A DNA stretch of 64,000 bases, taken from Croceimicrobium sp965656185 (GTDB lineage Bacteria; Bacteroidota; Bacteroidia; Flavobacteriales; Schleiferiaceae). The position numbers and the translations under genes are program-made. Shown one piece after another: positions 55,700 to 64,000 of this stretch (position 1 is its first letter; each line of letters starts with the position of its first letter). The stretch lies in assembly GCA_965656185.1 (NCBI GenBank), contig CBFHJH010000001.1:62001-126000 (forward strand). The letters run 5' to 3'. The notes under the pieces were generated by a model. The model was not told where the DNA came from and did not search any database. It worked only from the letters and a program-made list of their open reading frames with translations.

Positions 55700-55786
55700 A
55701 TGGTGAAACAATTCCATAAATATAATTGCATGAATCGCACTTGGATGAATTATCTGAGGAGCGAGGTGCATTTGTATGGAATCTGA
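55700..55786 (+). other. small promoter-to-terminator unit; possible 28-residue peptide or ncRNA
   Basis: A frame ATG...TGA encodes 28 residues (MVKQFHKYNCMNRTWMNYLR, then SEVHLYGI), rich in Tyr, Asn and His. Within the leader, TTTCAC-AATG-GTGAAA (around 55693-55708) is a perfect 6-bp hairpin that overlaps the possible start. The unit sits between a -7-like box and a strong terminator. No recognisable family; it may instead be a non-coding RNA of about 150 nt or a processed tail of the previous transcript. Confidence 0.35.
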
Positions 55787-55811
55787 ATAGAACCAATCTA
55801 ACAGGAACTGT

Positions 55812-55844
55812 AAAAGCCCTCGCTTCAATTAGCGAGGGCTTTTT
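55812..55844 (+). terminator. strong intrinsic terminator
   Basis: A perfect 13-bp stem AAAAGCCCTCGCT / AGCGAGGGCTTTT with a 6-nt loop TCAATT, ending in five T. It closes the small unit and, by read-through, the oxyR-Lon-cyclophilin region before the next gene. Confidence 0.9.
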
Positions 55845-55863
55845 CATTTTATAGCTTATTGAG

Positions 55864-56235
55864 ATGAGTGTGTTTATTGAGCAATTAGAAAAGCAGAAGA
55901 AAAGAGAGGTTCAGAAGTTAATCGACTTACCCGCACGTGGCAAAAACTTGCAGTGGTTAACCTTAAAAGGTTTAGAAGACCAGGCCGCGGAGCTCTACGA
56001 TCAAATTGCCTATCTCTTACCCAATAATGTTGATTTGGTGCGTACGGGGGTAGATCTTAAGACCTATGCTGAAGCCAGACCGGCCACCAAGATTCGTTTC
56101 ATGGCTCAGTTAAGTGCTACTAATCATCGTTCCTATTTGCTTAAAGTACACTGTCATGAGGTAAATCCTCGTGGTAACTGGCGCAAATTGGCCAAGGCCG
56201 AATATCATTATCAGGAACAACGTAAACCAGCATAA
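55864..56235 (+). CDS. conserved-looking hypothetical protein
   Basis: 123 residues, no signal peptide. It has a charged N-terminal helix (EQLEKQKKREVQKL), then DLPARGKNLQWLTLKGLEDQ, a helix and beta region with RPATKIRFMAQLSATNHRSY, and a basic end. The mix of helix and strand suggests a compact soluble domain, possibly RNA- or nucleotide-binding given its many Lys/Arg, but no family is recognised. The tricorn-type gene starts 74 nt later. Confidence 0.65.
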   Translation: MSVFIEQLEKQKKREVQKLIDLPARGKNLQWLTLKGLEDQAAELYDQIAYLLPNNVDLVRTGVDLKTYAEARPATKIRFMAQLSATNHRSYLLKVHCHEVNPRGNWRKLAKAEYHYQEQRKPA

Positions 56236-56309
56236 ATCTATCTTATGGATCATTATGTATATTAGTGCCCGATTCCGATTTCCCTGTGAAATTTTCAAGC
56301 ACACGATCC

Positions 56310-59300
56310 ATGAGAAAATTAGTTTTATTCTTTTTGGCGGTGGGTACTTTTGGCCCTCTTTCCGCCCAAGATGCTTTTTTAAGACATCTGCGATTAAGTC
56401 CAGATGGCAACTCCCTCGCCTTTAGTTATCAAGGCGATATTTGGTATTGGGAAAACCTAGAAGGAAAGCCTGCGCGGCTTACCTTGCATGAGGCCTACGA
56501 GTCGCAACCTATTTTTAGTCCAGATGCCCAACAATTGGCTTTTAGTTCTAACCGATTTGGAGGCAGCGATATCTTTATCCTAAACCTTGCCGATCAGAAG
56601 GTAGAACGACTAAGTTATCATTCGGCCCGCGACAATGTATCTGATTGGAGCACCAAGCAGGGAATTTTGTTTAGTACCGAGCGTGCTTATAATAGGGTAG
56701 AGTGGGATCCTGAAATCTATCATTTTGCTAAAGCTAGCGGTAGTCCCAAGCGCCTACTTGGCGCACTGGGCGAAATGGCGGTTGCATCTCCTAATGGCCG
56801 TTATATTGCCTTTACCCGTGGTGCATGTAGGGTTACCCGAGAAAACTATGTTGGTCCGGCCGATAATGAAATTTGGCTTTACGACACAAAGAATGAGGAG
56901 TATCGGGCTTTGACCGACAACGATATTAATGACCTCTACCCACAGTGGATCAATGACTCGGAGCTGGTGTTCTTGTCGGCTCGTGAAGGACGTTATAATT
57001 TGAAGAAGACCGACCTCGAAGGGAATCAGTCTTGGCTTAGTAATTTCCAAGACGAAGGTATCCATCATTTTTCGGTAGCTGCCGGTAAAGTAGCCTTCAA
57101 TCGCGGTCCCAAGGCCTATTACGGGACTCTAGAGGCTGTAGAGCAAGCACAGGCGATAAGCCCAAGTTTGCCAAGCGATTACCGCTTTTATCCGGAAGAA
57201 CGTAAAACCTACAGTAATGCCATTTCGGATTATGCTCTTTCTCCAAATGGTAAATTGGTAGCCTTAGAGATCCATGGTGAGATCTTTGTGACCGAAATCG
57301 ATGAAGATGAGTCGCGCACTCGAAACCTAAGTGACCATCCCTATTTCGATCGCGATGCTATTTTCTTAAATGATAGCACGGTAGTGTTTAGTTCCGATCG
57401 CGCCGATAATACCTATGATTTTTACCAAGTGGCTTCCAGTGACCCAAAGAAAACGGGACTGTACGAAAGTTTACGGCACGAAGTGAAATCCTACCGAACT
57501 TCAAAGAATGATTTACGCTCGGCCAATATTTCACCTGACGGCAAAAAAATGGCTTGGTTAGAAAATGATCAAAGGCTTATGGTGGCCGATCTAACTGAGA
57601 AAGGGGATTTGAAGAATGCTTACGCCTTGGTTGATGCTTGGCACGGCGCCTCAGGTCTGGCCTGGAGTCCAGATAGTCGTTTTATTGCCTACCATCGCGA
57701 TGACCTTAATTTCAATACCGAAGTTTTTATTCAGTCGGTAGAAAAGGGGAGCGAAGCGGTAAATATTTCGATGCACCCTGGCAATGACTATGGCGCCACT
57801 TGGAGTGAAGATGGTTCTAAACTAGCTTTCCTTTCCGACCGTAATAATGATGATACCGACGTATGGTTCGTTTGGCTGAAGCGCGAAGATTGGCTGCAAA
57901 GTGAAGATGAGCGAGAGAATGGCTATTACTTTGAGGATGAGTCTGAAAAGGAAGGCGATGGTAAGAAAGAAGACCAAGAGAAAGAAGATTCTAAAGTGGC
58001 TACTTTAGAGATCGATTTTGAAAATATACACATGCGTTTGCAACAAGTAACTTCCTACGTGGGAAGCGAATCCAATGTGCTGATCGACCCCGATGGAGAG
58101 AGTTTTTATTTTACTCGTTACAATGCCATGAATAAGGGCTCAGATCTGTATAAGATCAAGTATGATGGTAGCGATGTAGAAGCCCTTACCAAAGGAGGAA
58201 CTAGCCCGTACAACCTTAAATGGGATAAAGATGGCAAAGGCTTTTACTTCATTAGCCGTGGGCGATTAAAGTACATCAAATCTAGTGGTGGTAAGGCCCA
58301 ATCCTATCCGCATAAAGCGAAAATGACCATTGATAAACAAGCGGAACGAAAGCAAGTATACGCCGAAGCAGGTCGCTTGATCAGAGATCGCTTTTACGAT
58401 CCGGAATTCCATGGTAATAATTGGTCCAAGCTTCTGGATTATTACCAACCCTGGGCTTTTGCCGCAAGTACCGATGAGGACTTTAATTTCGTATACAATT
58501 TAATGTTAGGTCGCCTTAATGCTAGCCATATGGGCTTGTATGGCGGTTCGGAGGCCGATGTGCAAAGGGAGCGAACCGGTCGTATCGGAATAGAGATCCA
58601 ACCCCTCGCTAAAGGGGTTGCAGTAAGCCGTGTAGTACCCAATTCGCCGGCCGATCGAGCCAAGAATAATCTAATGGTTGGTGACAAGATCATCCGTGTG
58701 AATGGCCGTGAAGTAAGTGATGAACTTAACTTTTATAGCCTTTTGGCCGAGACCAGTGAAGAGCAGGTAATAATGGAGATCGACCGCCAAGGTTCTAAGG
58801 AAGAAATTGTAATACTTCCCAGTCGCTCCATAAGCTCAGAACTCTATGAAGAATGGGTTGCTACCCGTAAAGCTATGGTCGATCGTTACTCGAAGGGACG
58901 CCTAGGTTATATTCATATTAAAGGAATGGATAAGCCAAGTTTTGAGCGTTTTGAGCGCGAACTAATGGCTTCGGGTTATGGTAAGGAAGGAATCGTAATC
59001 GACGTACGCTTCAATGGTGGTGGTTGGACTACCGACTATTTAATGGCAGTACTAAGTGTTCGTCAGCATGCCTATACTATTCCTAGAGGAGCCGCTAAGA
59101 GTTTGAATGAAAATAAGAAGTTCGCCGATTACTATCCCTATTCGGAGCGTTTACCCCTCGCGGCTTGGACCAAGCCGTCTGTTGCCTTATGCAACGAAAG
59201 CTCCTATTCTAATGCGGAAATCTTTAGTCACGCTTATAAGTCTTTAGGGATAGGAACTCTAGTAGGTAAACCTACCTTCGGAGCGGTAATTTCTACCGGT

Positions 59301-59501
59301 GGTTCCAGGTTGTTAAATGGCTCGTTTATTCGTTTACCCTTCCGAGCTTGGTACGTTAAGAATTCCGGGATGAATATGGAGAATGGACCAGCGGTCCCTG
59401 ATATCATTGTAGAAAATCCTCCCCAAGTAAGAGCATTGGACGACGATGCACAATTGAAAAAAGCAGTAGAAGTTTTAATTGATCAAATCGATACAAAATA
59501 G
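56310..59501 (+). CDS. tricorn-type S41 family peptidase with WD40-like propeller
   Basis: 1063 residues with a signal peptide (ending GPLSAQ, near residue 20). The N-terminal PD40/propeller repeats (SPDGNSLAFSYQGDIW, SPDAQQLAFSSNR and so on, about 25-530) are followed by an acidic, Glu/Lys-rich linker (about 545-580). A PDZ domain (about 770-850, with VVPNSPADRAKNNLMVGDKI) comes next, then the S41 protease: VIDVRFNGGGWTTDYLM and the catalytic-Ser loop NESSYSNAEIFSHAYK. A start at 56265 is possible but ATG 56310 gives the signal peptide. The C1 peptidase gene follows after one base. Confidence 0.92.
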   Translation: MRKLVLFFLAVGTFGPLSAQDAFLRHLRLSPDGNSLAFSYQGDIWYWENLEGKPARLTLHEAYESQPIFSPDAQQLAFSSNRFGGSDIFILNLADQKVERLSYHSARDNVSDWSTKQGILFSTERAYNRVEWDPEIYHFAKASGSPKRLLGALGEMAVASPNGRYIAFTRGACRVTRENYVGPADNEIWLYDTKNEEYRALTDNDINDLYPQWINDSELVFLSAREGRYNLKKTDLEGNQSWLSNFQDEGIHHFSVAAGKVAFNRGPKAYYGTLEAVEQAQAISPSLPSDYRFYPEERKTYSNAISDYALSPNGKLVALEIHGEIFVTEIDEDESRTRNLSDHPYFDRDAIFLNDSTVVFSSDRADNTYDFYQVASSDPKKTGLYESLRHEVKSYRTSKNDLRSANISPDGKKMAWLENDQRLMVADLTEKGDLKNAYALVDAWHGASGLAWSPDSRFIAYHRDDLNFNTEVFIQSVEKGSEAVNISMHPGNDYGATWSEDGSKLAFLSDRNNDDTDVWFVWLKREDWLQSEDERENGYYFEDESEKEGDGKKEDQEKEDSKVATLEIDFENIHMRLQQVTSYVGSESNVLIDPDGESFYFTRYNAMNKGSDLYKIKYDGSDVEALTKGGTSPYNLKWDKDGKGFYFISRGRLKYIKSSGGKAQSYPHKAKMTIDKQAERKQVYAEAGRLIRDRFYDPEFHGNNWSKLLDYYQPWAFAASTDEDFNFVYNLMLGRLNASHMGLYGGSEADVQRERTGRIGIEIQPLAKGVAVSRVVPNSPADRAKNNLMVGDKIIRVNGREVSDELNFYSLLAETSEEQVIMEIDRQGSKEEIVILPSRSISSELYEEWVATRKAMVDRYSKGRLGYIHIKGMDKPSFERFERELMASGYGKEGIVIDVRFNGGGWTTDYLMAVLSVRQHAYTIPRGAAKSLNENKKFADYYPYSERLPLAAWTKPSVALCNESSYSNAEIFSHAYKSLGIGTLVGKPTFGAVISTGGSRLLNGSFIRLPFRAWYVKNSGMNMENGPAVPDIIVENPPQVRALDDDAQLKKAVEVLIDQIDTK

Positions 59502-59502
59502 A

Positions 59503-60690
59503 ATGAATAAGAAGATGAATCTTTTGGCCGGTGCTTTGGTATTCGGCCTCAGCGCAAATGCCCAAGTGGACCTTATAAATAAGGTGAAAGAGAATGGTGG
59601 TGACTCTAGAGAGGGCTTCCAATTTGAAACGGTGGTAGACCTCGAAGCAACACCGGTAAAGAATCAGGGGCGTAGCGGAACTTGTTGGTCCTATGCCACC
59701 ACCGGTTTCGTAGAAAGCGAGATGCTCCGGATGGGGAAAGATCCGGTAGATATCTCAGAGATGTTTACCGTTCGCATGGTTTACCGCGATAAAGGGGAGA
59801 AGTATGTGCGCTTGCATGGTCATTTAAACTTTGCCCAAGGTGGTGCATTGCCTGACGTGATGTATGTTTTAAAGCATTATGGAGCGGTGCCACAGGAAGT
59901 TTACGAGGGCTTGGATTATGGAACAGACATCAATAATCATGGCGAATTGGAAGGGGTTTTAAAGGCGCAGTTAGACCAAGTAATAAAAAATAAGAATGGC
60001 AAGATTACTCCCGTGTGGAAGGAAGCTTTCGAAGCTACGCTTGATGCCTACTTAGGCGAATACCCAAGTGAATTTGAATATAAAGGGAAAAGCTACACAC
60101 CTCGTTCTTTTGCTGACGATTACATCGGAATAGACCCCAAAGACTATGTTCAACTTACATCCTTCACGCACCATCCTATGCACGAAGAAGTAATGATTCA
60201 AGTACCTGATAACTGGGCTTGGGGAAAAGCCTACAATGTGAGTTTGGATGAGATGATGTCGGCCTTGAATAATGCCTTGGACGAGTCTTATCCGGTAGCT
60301 TGGGCAACCGATGTTTCCGAGAAAGGTTTTTCACTTAAAAACGGGGTAGCCATTGTTCCAGCTAAACCTTTTGCTAAAATGTCGGCAGAGGAAAGAGCCA
60401 ATATGTTCGACGGACCACAAGCCGAAATGGAGATTAGCGCAGAAAACCGCCAAATGGCCTATGATAATTACGAAACTACCGATGATCATGGTATGTTGAT
60501 CACCGGTAAGGTCAAAGATCAGGAGGGCGGAACTTACTATATCGTGAAAAACAGCTGGGGCGAGCGAGACAATGATTTTCGTCCTGGTTACATAAATGCC
60601 AGTGACGCTTTTGTGCGTTATAAGACCATCGGGATTATGATGCATAAAGATGCATTACCTAAAAAATTACGCAAGAGCTTAGGCTTGTAG
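59503..60690 (+). CDS. pepC: C1-family aminopeptidase (bleomycin hydrolase-like), secreted
   Basis: 395 residues with a signal peptide ending GLSANAQ. Papain-fold catalytic Cys in NQGRSGTCWSYATTG, His in TDDHGMLITGK and Asn in YYIVKNSWGERDND. A C1B-type family with an inserted cap domain. Typical bleomycin hydrolases are cytoplasmic, so a signal peptide here points to an exported peptidase. It follows the tricorn-type protease by one base, which suggests the two digest peptides together. A bidirectional terminator follows. Confidence 0.9.
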   Translation: MNKKMNLLAGALVFGLSANAQVDLINKVKENGGDSREGFQFETVVDLEATPVKNQGRSGTCWSYATTGFVESEMLRMGKDPVDISEMFTVRMVYRDKGEKYVRLHGHLNFAQGGALPDVMYVLKHYGAVPQEVYEGLDYGTDINNHGELEGVLKAQLDQVIKNKNGKITPVWKEAFEATLDAYLGEYPSEFEYKGKSYTPRSFADDYIGIDPKDYVQLTSFTHHPMHEEVMIQVPDNWAWGKAYNVSLDEMMSALNNALDESYPVAWATDVSEKGFSLKNGVAIVPAKPFAKMSAEERANMFDGPQAEMEISAENRQMAYDNYETTDDHGMLITGKVKDQEGGTYYIVKNSWGERDNDFRPGYINASDAFVRYKTIGIMMHKDALPKKLRKSLGL

Positions 60691-60712
60691 AAATAATTAG
60701 ATTTCAGATAAT

Positions 60713-60742
60713 AAAAAGGCGAGCTATTAGCTCGCCTTTTTT
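60713..60742. terminator. bidirectional intrinsic terminator
   Basis: A 13-bp stem AAAAAGGCGAGCT / AGCTCGCCTTTTT with a 3-nt loop ATT. A T-run on the plus strand and an A-run (U on the minus strand) serve both pepC and hutG, which end at 60690 and 60745. Confidence 0.9.
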
Positions 60743-60744
60743 GT

Positions 60745-61764
60745 TTAATCGGCATAGGACTTTATAAAATCGGTAATAAGATAAACCAGGGCCTTTATGC
60801 TCATTTCACGCTCGGCTGCGTTGGGTGCTAAATTTGGCGCCGCTTCTGCTAGATGTAAATAAGATGGAGCGGCTAGGCTCGCGGCAGTTTGTATCATTAG
60901 TCGCGCCTGACGCATGGTAAAACCGCTGGCATTTAAAGCGGAGGCGGGATAGCCTTGAACACTATCTAAATCCAATTCGAGCCCAACCGGACCCGGACCG
61001 AGCCAGCGCAGGGCATCTTTAAATAATCGATCGCGTTCATCGGTGCTAAAAGAAAGTAGTTCATCGTAAGACAAATAGTACAAATCTGCCGAGGCGCGAA
61101 ATTGCTCTAAGATCATTTGATTATTGTAGGACTCGTGCAGGCCAAAGACTGCATAGCGATTTAAATGCCCCTCAGACTTCGCATAGGAAAAGCCATTGCC
61201 GCTATGTCTTCCTTCCAGCGCCCGAAAATCGGCATGGGGGTCTATATTCAAAACATTCAAAGGGCTGGCCAATGCCTCTGCACTTCCGCGTATCAAACCG
61301 TAACTGTTGTTGTGGCCACCGCCTATTACGATCGGGATTTTATGGGCTTTAACAATGGCTTGAATTAGGGCACTTACCTCTTGGTCGATCTCACTACAAA
61401 GTGCTCGTAGGCGTTCGAGATCAGCATTTTTATTTACTTCTAAGTGGTCGGCCTCCGCCTGATAATCGCTAAAATCTAGATAAGGACCTAGAGCAATCTT
61501 GTTAACATCTATAAATCGGTTGTTTTGTACCCCAAGCAGGGCAGGGAGTACCTTTTGGAATGTATTTGCGCAAGCTGGACGCCCAAGATTGGCCTTTACA
61601 CCAATTTCTTCTTGGATACCAATGATGACAAACTGAGCCTCACTTTCATTGATTTCAGACCAAGTGCCTAAGACGGCGATTTTTTCGCCGATTTTTACCT
61701 CACCACTCCTTGAATCAAACAGTTTGCGAGTAGACGTTTCTTCTAGAAATTTAAGATGCTTCAT
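60745..61764 (-). CDS. hutG: formimidoylglutamase
   Basis: 339 residues from ATG 61764. Arginase-family Mn enzyme with GGGHNNSYG, NIDPHADFRALEGRHSGNGF and LELDLDSVQGYPASALN motifs. It hydrolyses N-formimidoyl-L-glutamate to glutamate and formamide, the last step in one of the two histidine degradation routes. A longer GTG start at 61779 would overlap hutI by a further 15 nt. It overlaps the hutI end by 14 nt, so it is co-translated. Confidence 0.92.
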   Translation of the reverse strand: MKHLKFLEETSTRKLFDSRSGEVKIGEKIAVLGTWSEINESEAQFVIIGIQEEIGVKANLGRPACANTFQKVLPALLGVQNNRFIDVNKIALGPYLDFSDYQAEADHLEVNKNADLERLRALCSEIDQEVSALIQAIVKAHKIPIVIGGGHNNSYGLIRGSAEALASPLNVLNIDPHADFRALEGRHSGNGFSYAKSEGHLNRYAVFGLHESYNNQMILEQFRASADLYYLSYDELLSFSTDERDRLFKDALRWLGPGPVGLELDLDSVQGYPASALNASGFTMRQARLMIQTAASLAAPSYLHLAEAAPNLAPNAAEREMSIKALVYLITDFIKSYAD

Positions 61765-63001
61765 AACGGGTTTTTCCACGAATTATGTGTTTCCAGATCA
61801 ATTGATGTCCGAAGTGATAGGCCAGGGAGGCTAAGGAATACCCAGGTTTTAGGATGATGAAATTTGCCTCTTTGCTCAACTCCAGGCTTCCCACCTTTTC
61901 CGATATTTCTAAAGCAGCAGCGCCATTCAAGCTAACTCCACAAAGGGCTTGATCGATGTTCAGCTTCATACGGGTACAAGCTAAAGACATCATCATCGCC
62001 ATATTACCCGAAGGGGCCGATCCTGGATTCATATCCGTTGCGATCGCTACAATCGCATTTCTATCGATGAGCTCCTTGGCCGGTGCAAAGGGGATATCCA
62101 GAAACAAAGAACAGCCCGGTAAAACGGTGGCAATCGTATTACTCTCCGCTAAAACGTTCAAATCTTCCTCGGTCATAACCTCTAGGTGATCGAGCGATAA
62201 AGCCCCACGATCTACCAGAGCTTTTACCGCCCCAATGCTATTGAATTGATTTACATGAACTTTTGCTTCTAATCCGTAAGCCTTTGCTGCTTCCACAATG
62301 GCCAAGGTTTGGTTAAGGTCAAAATAACCTTTTTCACAAAAGGCGTCTACGTAGTCGGCCAAACCTTCTTCTGCAATTTGTGGAAGCATTTCGTTTATGA
62401 TCAGGTCGATGTAGGCTTGGGGCTCATTTTTGTACTGTGGAGGAAAAGCATGGGCACCTAAGAAAGTAGCCTTGATCGGGAGGTCCATTTCTTCTTTGAG
62501 ACGCTTTACTACTCTGAGCATTTTAATTTCAGCCTCTGTACTTAATCCATAGCCACTTTTTATTTCAAGCGCGCCAGTTCCATAACTGATCAACTCTTCC
62601 AAGCGCGCTTTGGCTGCCGTATATAGACTTTCTTCACTAGAAGCGGCGAGCTTAGCCGCCGAATTAAGAATGCCACCGCCCGCTTCTGCGATCTCTGCGT
62701 AGCTTTTCCCCGCCAAACGCATGGCAAATTCATCTTCTCGATTGGCGGCGTAAACCAAATGGGAGTGGCTATCTACAAAGCTAGGTAGAACGGTAGCTCC
62801 TTGGCAATCTATTACTTCATCGAATAGGTCTTGGTCAGGATTTGGTCCATTTCCTATTTGTTTAATATGGCCATTCTCTTCCACCAAGAAAGCCTGTTCT
62901 ATTACCGGAAGCTTGTTAATTTCCGAACCGCGTAAATAAGGTCTGGAGCCATTCTCTACTTGAATTAAATTACCAATATTGTGAAACAAGCGTTGTGCCA
63001 T
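61751..63001 (-). CDS. hutI: imidazolonepropionase
   Basis: 416 residues from ATG 63001. Amidohydrolase fold: metal motif DSHSHLVYAANRE, KSGYGLSTEAEIKML, ATFLGAHAFPPQY, KVHVNQFNSIGAV, SLDHLEVMTEED and ATDMNPGSAPSGNMAM. It opens the imidazolone ring in histidine breakdown. The frame is open upstream to 63103, but those residues are unlike the family. hutI-hutG form one unit; hutH is about 27 kb away and hutU is absent from the window. Confidence 0.94.
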   Translation of the reverse strand: MAQRLFHNIGNLIQVENGSRPYLRGSEINKLPVIEQAFLVEENGHIKQIGNGPNPDQDLFDEVIDCQGATVLPSFVDSHSHLVYAANREDEFAMRLAGKSYAEIAEAGGGILNSAAKLAASSEESLYTAAKARLEELISYGTGALEIKSGYGLSTEAEIKMLRVVKRLKEEMDLPIKATFLGAHAFPPQYKNEPQAYIDLIINEMLPQIAEEGLADYVDAFCEKGYFDLNQTLAIVEAAKAYGLEAKVHVNQFNSIGAVKALVDRGALSLDHLEVMTEEDLNVLAESNTIATVLPGCSLFLDIPFAPAKELIDRNAIVAIATDMNPGSAPSGNMAMMMSLACTRMKLNIDQALCGVSLNGAAALEISEKVGSLELSKEANFIILKPGYSLASLAYHFGHQLIWKHIIRGKTRYEAS

Positions 63002-63087
63002 GTCTAATTTTTTGGCTAAGATAACCAAGCCATAGGCAAGGGAAATGAGAATGTATCGGTTTTGTACCTTGCGGGAAAATTGAATAT

Positions 63088-64000
63088 TTGAATAAGAGAT
63101 CACTACTCTGCCTTTTACTTGGTCTCAGCCTTTTTTCTGCCTGTAGGCCCGAACCAGAAACTGCTCATTGGGAGGTGGATACTCTGGTTCCTATTTTACG
63201 TACCCGTTTAGATATTTTAGATCTAAACTCCAGTGACAGCCTAATTCAAGCTGGTACGGATGGTGAAGTTGCCTTGGTAATGCGCACTAAATTGGCCGAA
63301 TTAAAACCAGGAGCCATTGCGCCGCCTTTCAATGAACGCTTCAGTAATACCGCTACTTTGCAAAAGATCACCTTAGGCAAGCAAGTGATCCAGAATCGTA
63401 TTTCATTAGGAATGGTAGCTATGCAGGCTGGTTTAAACGGGGCATTGCTAATCGCCGCCAATGGAACTAATCAGGTTATCCCACCCTTAAGCGGTATTGG
63501 CCCATCTACCTTTAATATCGATGCTACAAACTACTTTCAATCCATCACATTACGAGACGGATGGTTAGTATTGCGAATGGAGAATAATTTCCCGATCGAC
63601 TTAACCAATCTGCAGTATGCCATTCAAAATCAAAATAGTGGAACCTTTGTTTTACAGAATACTCTAGCGAGTCTGCCAGCAGGTGGAGTGCATTATGATT
63701 CGGTACATTTAGTAAATAACTTTTTGATCGAGGGAAACTTGGTGGCTTCATTGATCAATCTTGACTCCCCAGGGAGTAACGGTAATGCGGTTCTGATCGA
63801 TACTTCGGATGCACTGGACCTCAGGGTTAGCATCGATAAAATGGATCCCGTTTCGGCAACAGCCATATTTCCGGCTCAAGACCTTTTCAACGATACGGCG
63901 GCTGCAACCATTTTTCCCGGTGGCTCGCGTTTAACCGCGGTGCACGTGGCCGAAGGTGATATTTTCATGGACGCTTACAGTACCATAGACGATAGTATCA
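63088..64000 (+). CDS. lipoprotein of unknown function, runs off window end
   Basis: A continuous frame from TTG at 63088 to the window edge (304 codons), with a signal peptide whose lipobox is LSLFSACR (Cys about residue 19). The mature part starts PEPETAHWEVDTLVPILRTR and is rich in Asn, Ala and short beta-like stretches. Many Asp/Asn and few Cys residues suggest an exported beta-rich protein. It is divergent from hutI. No family recognised; the C-terminus is missing. Confidence 0.8.
   Translation, partial: MNKRSLLCLLLGLSLFSACRPEPETAHWEVDTLVPILRTRLDILDLNSSDSLIQAGTDGEVALVMRTKLAELKPGAIAPPFNERFSNTATLQKITLGKQVIQNRISLGMVAMQAGLNGALLIAANGTNQVIPPLSGIGPSTFNIDATNYFQSITLRDGWLVLRMENNFPIDLTNLQYAIQNQNSGTFVLQNTLASLPAGGVHYDSVHLVNNFLIEGNLVASLINLDSPGSNGNAVLIDTSDALDLRVSIDKMDPVSATAIFPAQDLFNDTAAATIFPGGSRLTAVHVAEGDIFMDAYSTIDDSI

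Noticed and set aside
63002..63103. 34-residue N-terminal extension of hutI
   Set aside because: The extra residues do not match the amidohydrolase start, and the family start is at MAQRLF.

Overview
The window reads as chromosomal core DNA of a marine-type Bacteroidota, most likely order Flavobacteriales. The evidence is a cell-surface protein with PKD domains and a type IX secretion type-B C-terminal domain, a DUF4293 gene beside rho, DUF4159 and DUF1801 family genes, no Shine-Dalgarno-like sites at the starts I examined, and recurrent TAnnTTTG -7 boxes, the known Bacteroidetes primary-sigma promoter element. No rRNA, tRNA, IS element, phage gene or CRISPR array was seen. Every stretch longer than about 205 bases holds a gene.

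Layout, 1-18.9 kb: the tail of an unknown gene, then thrS-infC-rpmI-rplT (minus strand, classical order) and a DUF1801 gene broken by one in-frame stop. A menaquinone cluster follows (menI, menF, menD, two bacterial-PH-domain membrane proteins, menA, menC, menE; menB and menH are not here). A minus-strand unit then carries a Gfo/Idh oxidoreductase, a lipoprotein, an undecaprenyl-phosphate sugar transferase, a Cys-cluster protein and a bile-acid:sodium-type symporter. Next come pcm, a secreted protein and an AIM24-family protein.

18.9-41.9 kb: queE; rho-tag; DUF4293; a YfcE-type phosphoesterase; truA with an ABC exporter; a YeiH-type exporter; three tandem beta-barrel paralogues; an SPFH protein divergent from a J-domain membrane protein; hisS overlapping hutH; the 1068-residue T9SS surface protein; and a minus-strand run tsaD-rsmE-DUF4159-AI-2E transporter-methyltransferase.

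41.9-64 kb: a large TamB-like protein; pyrR-pyrB-rnz; mpl (murein tripeptide recycling); two MbnP-like lipoproteins; a PlsC-type acyltransferase; a CoA-type Nudix hydrolase; oxyR; a Lon-N-domain protein whose start sits in a hairpin; a lipoprotein cyclophilin; a small promoter-to-terminator unit of unknown content; a hypothetical; a tricorn-type protease followed by a C1 peptidase; hutI-hutG; and a truncated lipoprotein running off the end.

Genes are densely packed. Same-strand neighbours often overlap by 1, 4, 8 or 11 nt, and several tail-to-tail pairs overlap by exactly 4 nt at their stop codons with no intrinsic terminator. Many start codons lie only 4-9 nt after a -7 box, which suggests leaderless mRNAs. 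Several starts given here were moved downstream of such promoters. I found no clear new defence or mobile system. The best leads are the promoter/start architecture, the infC start, the PH pair inside the menaquinone cluster, the MbnP-like pair, the tandem barrels, and the small unit near 55.7 kb.
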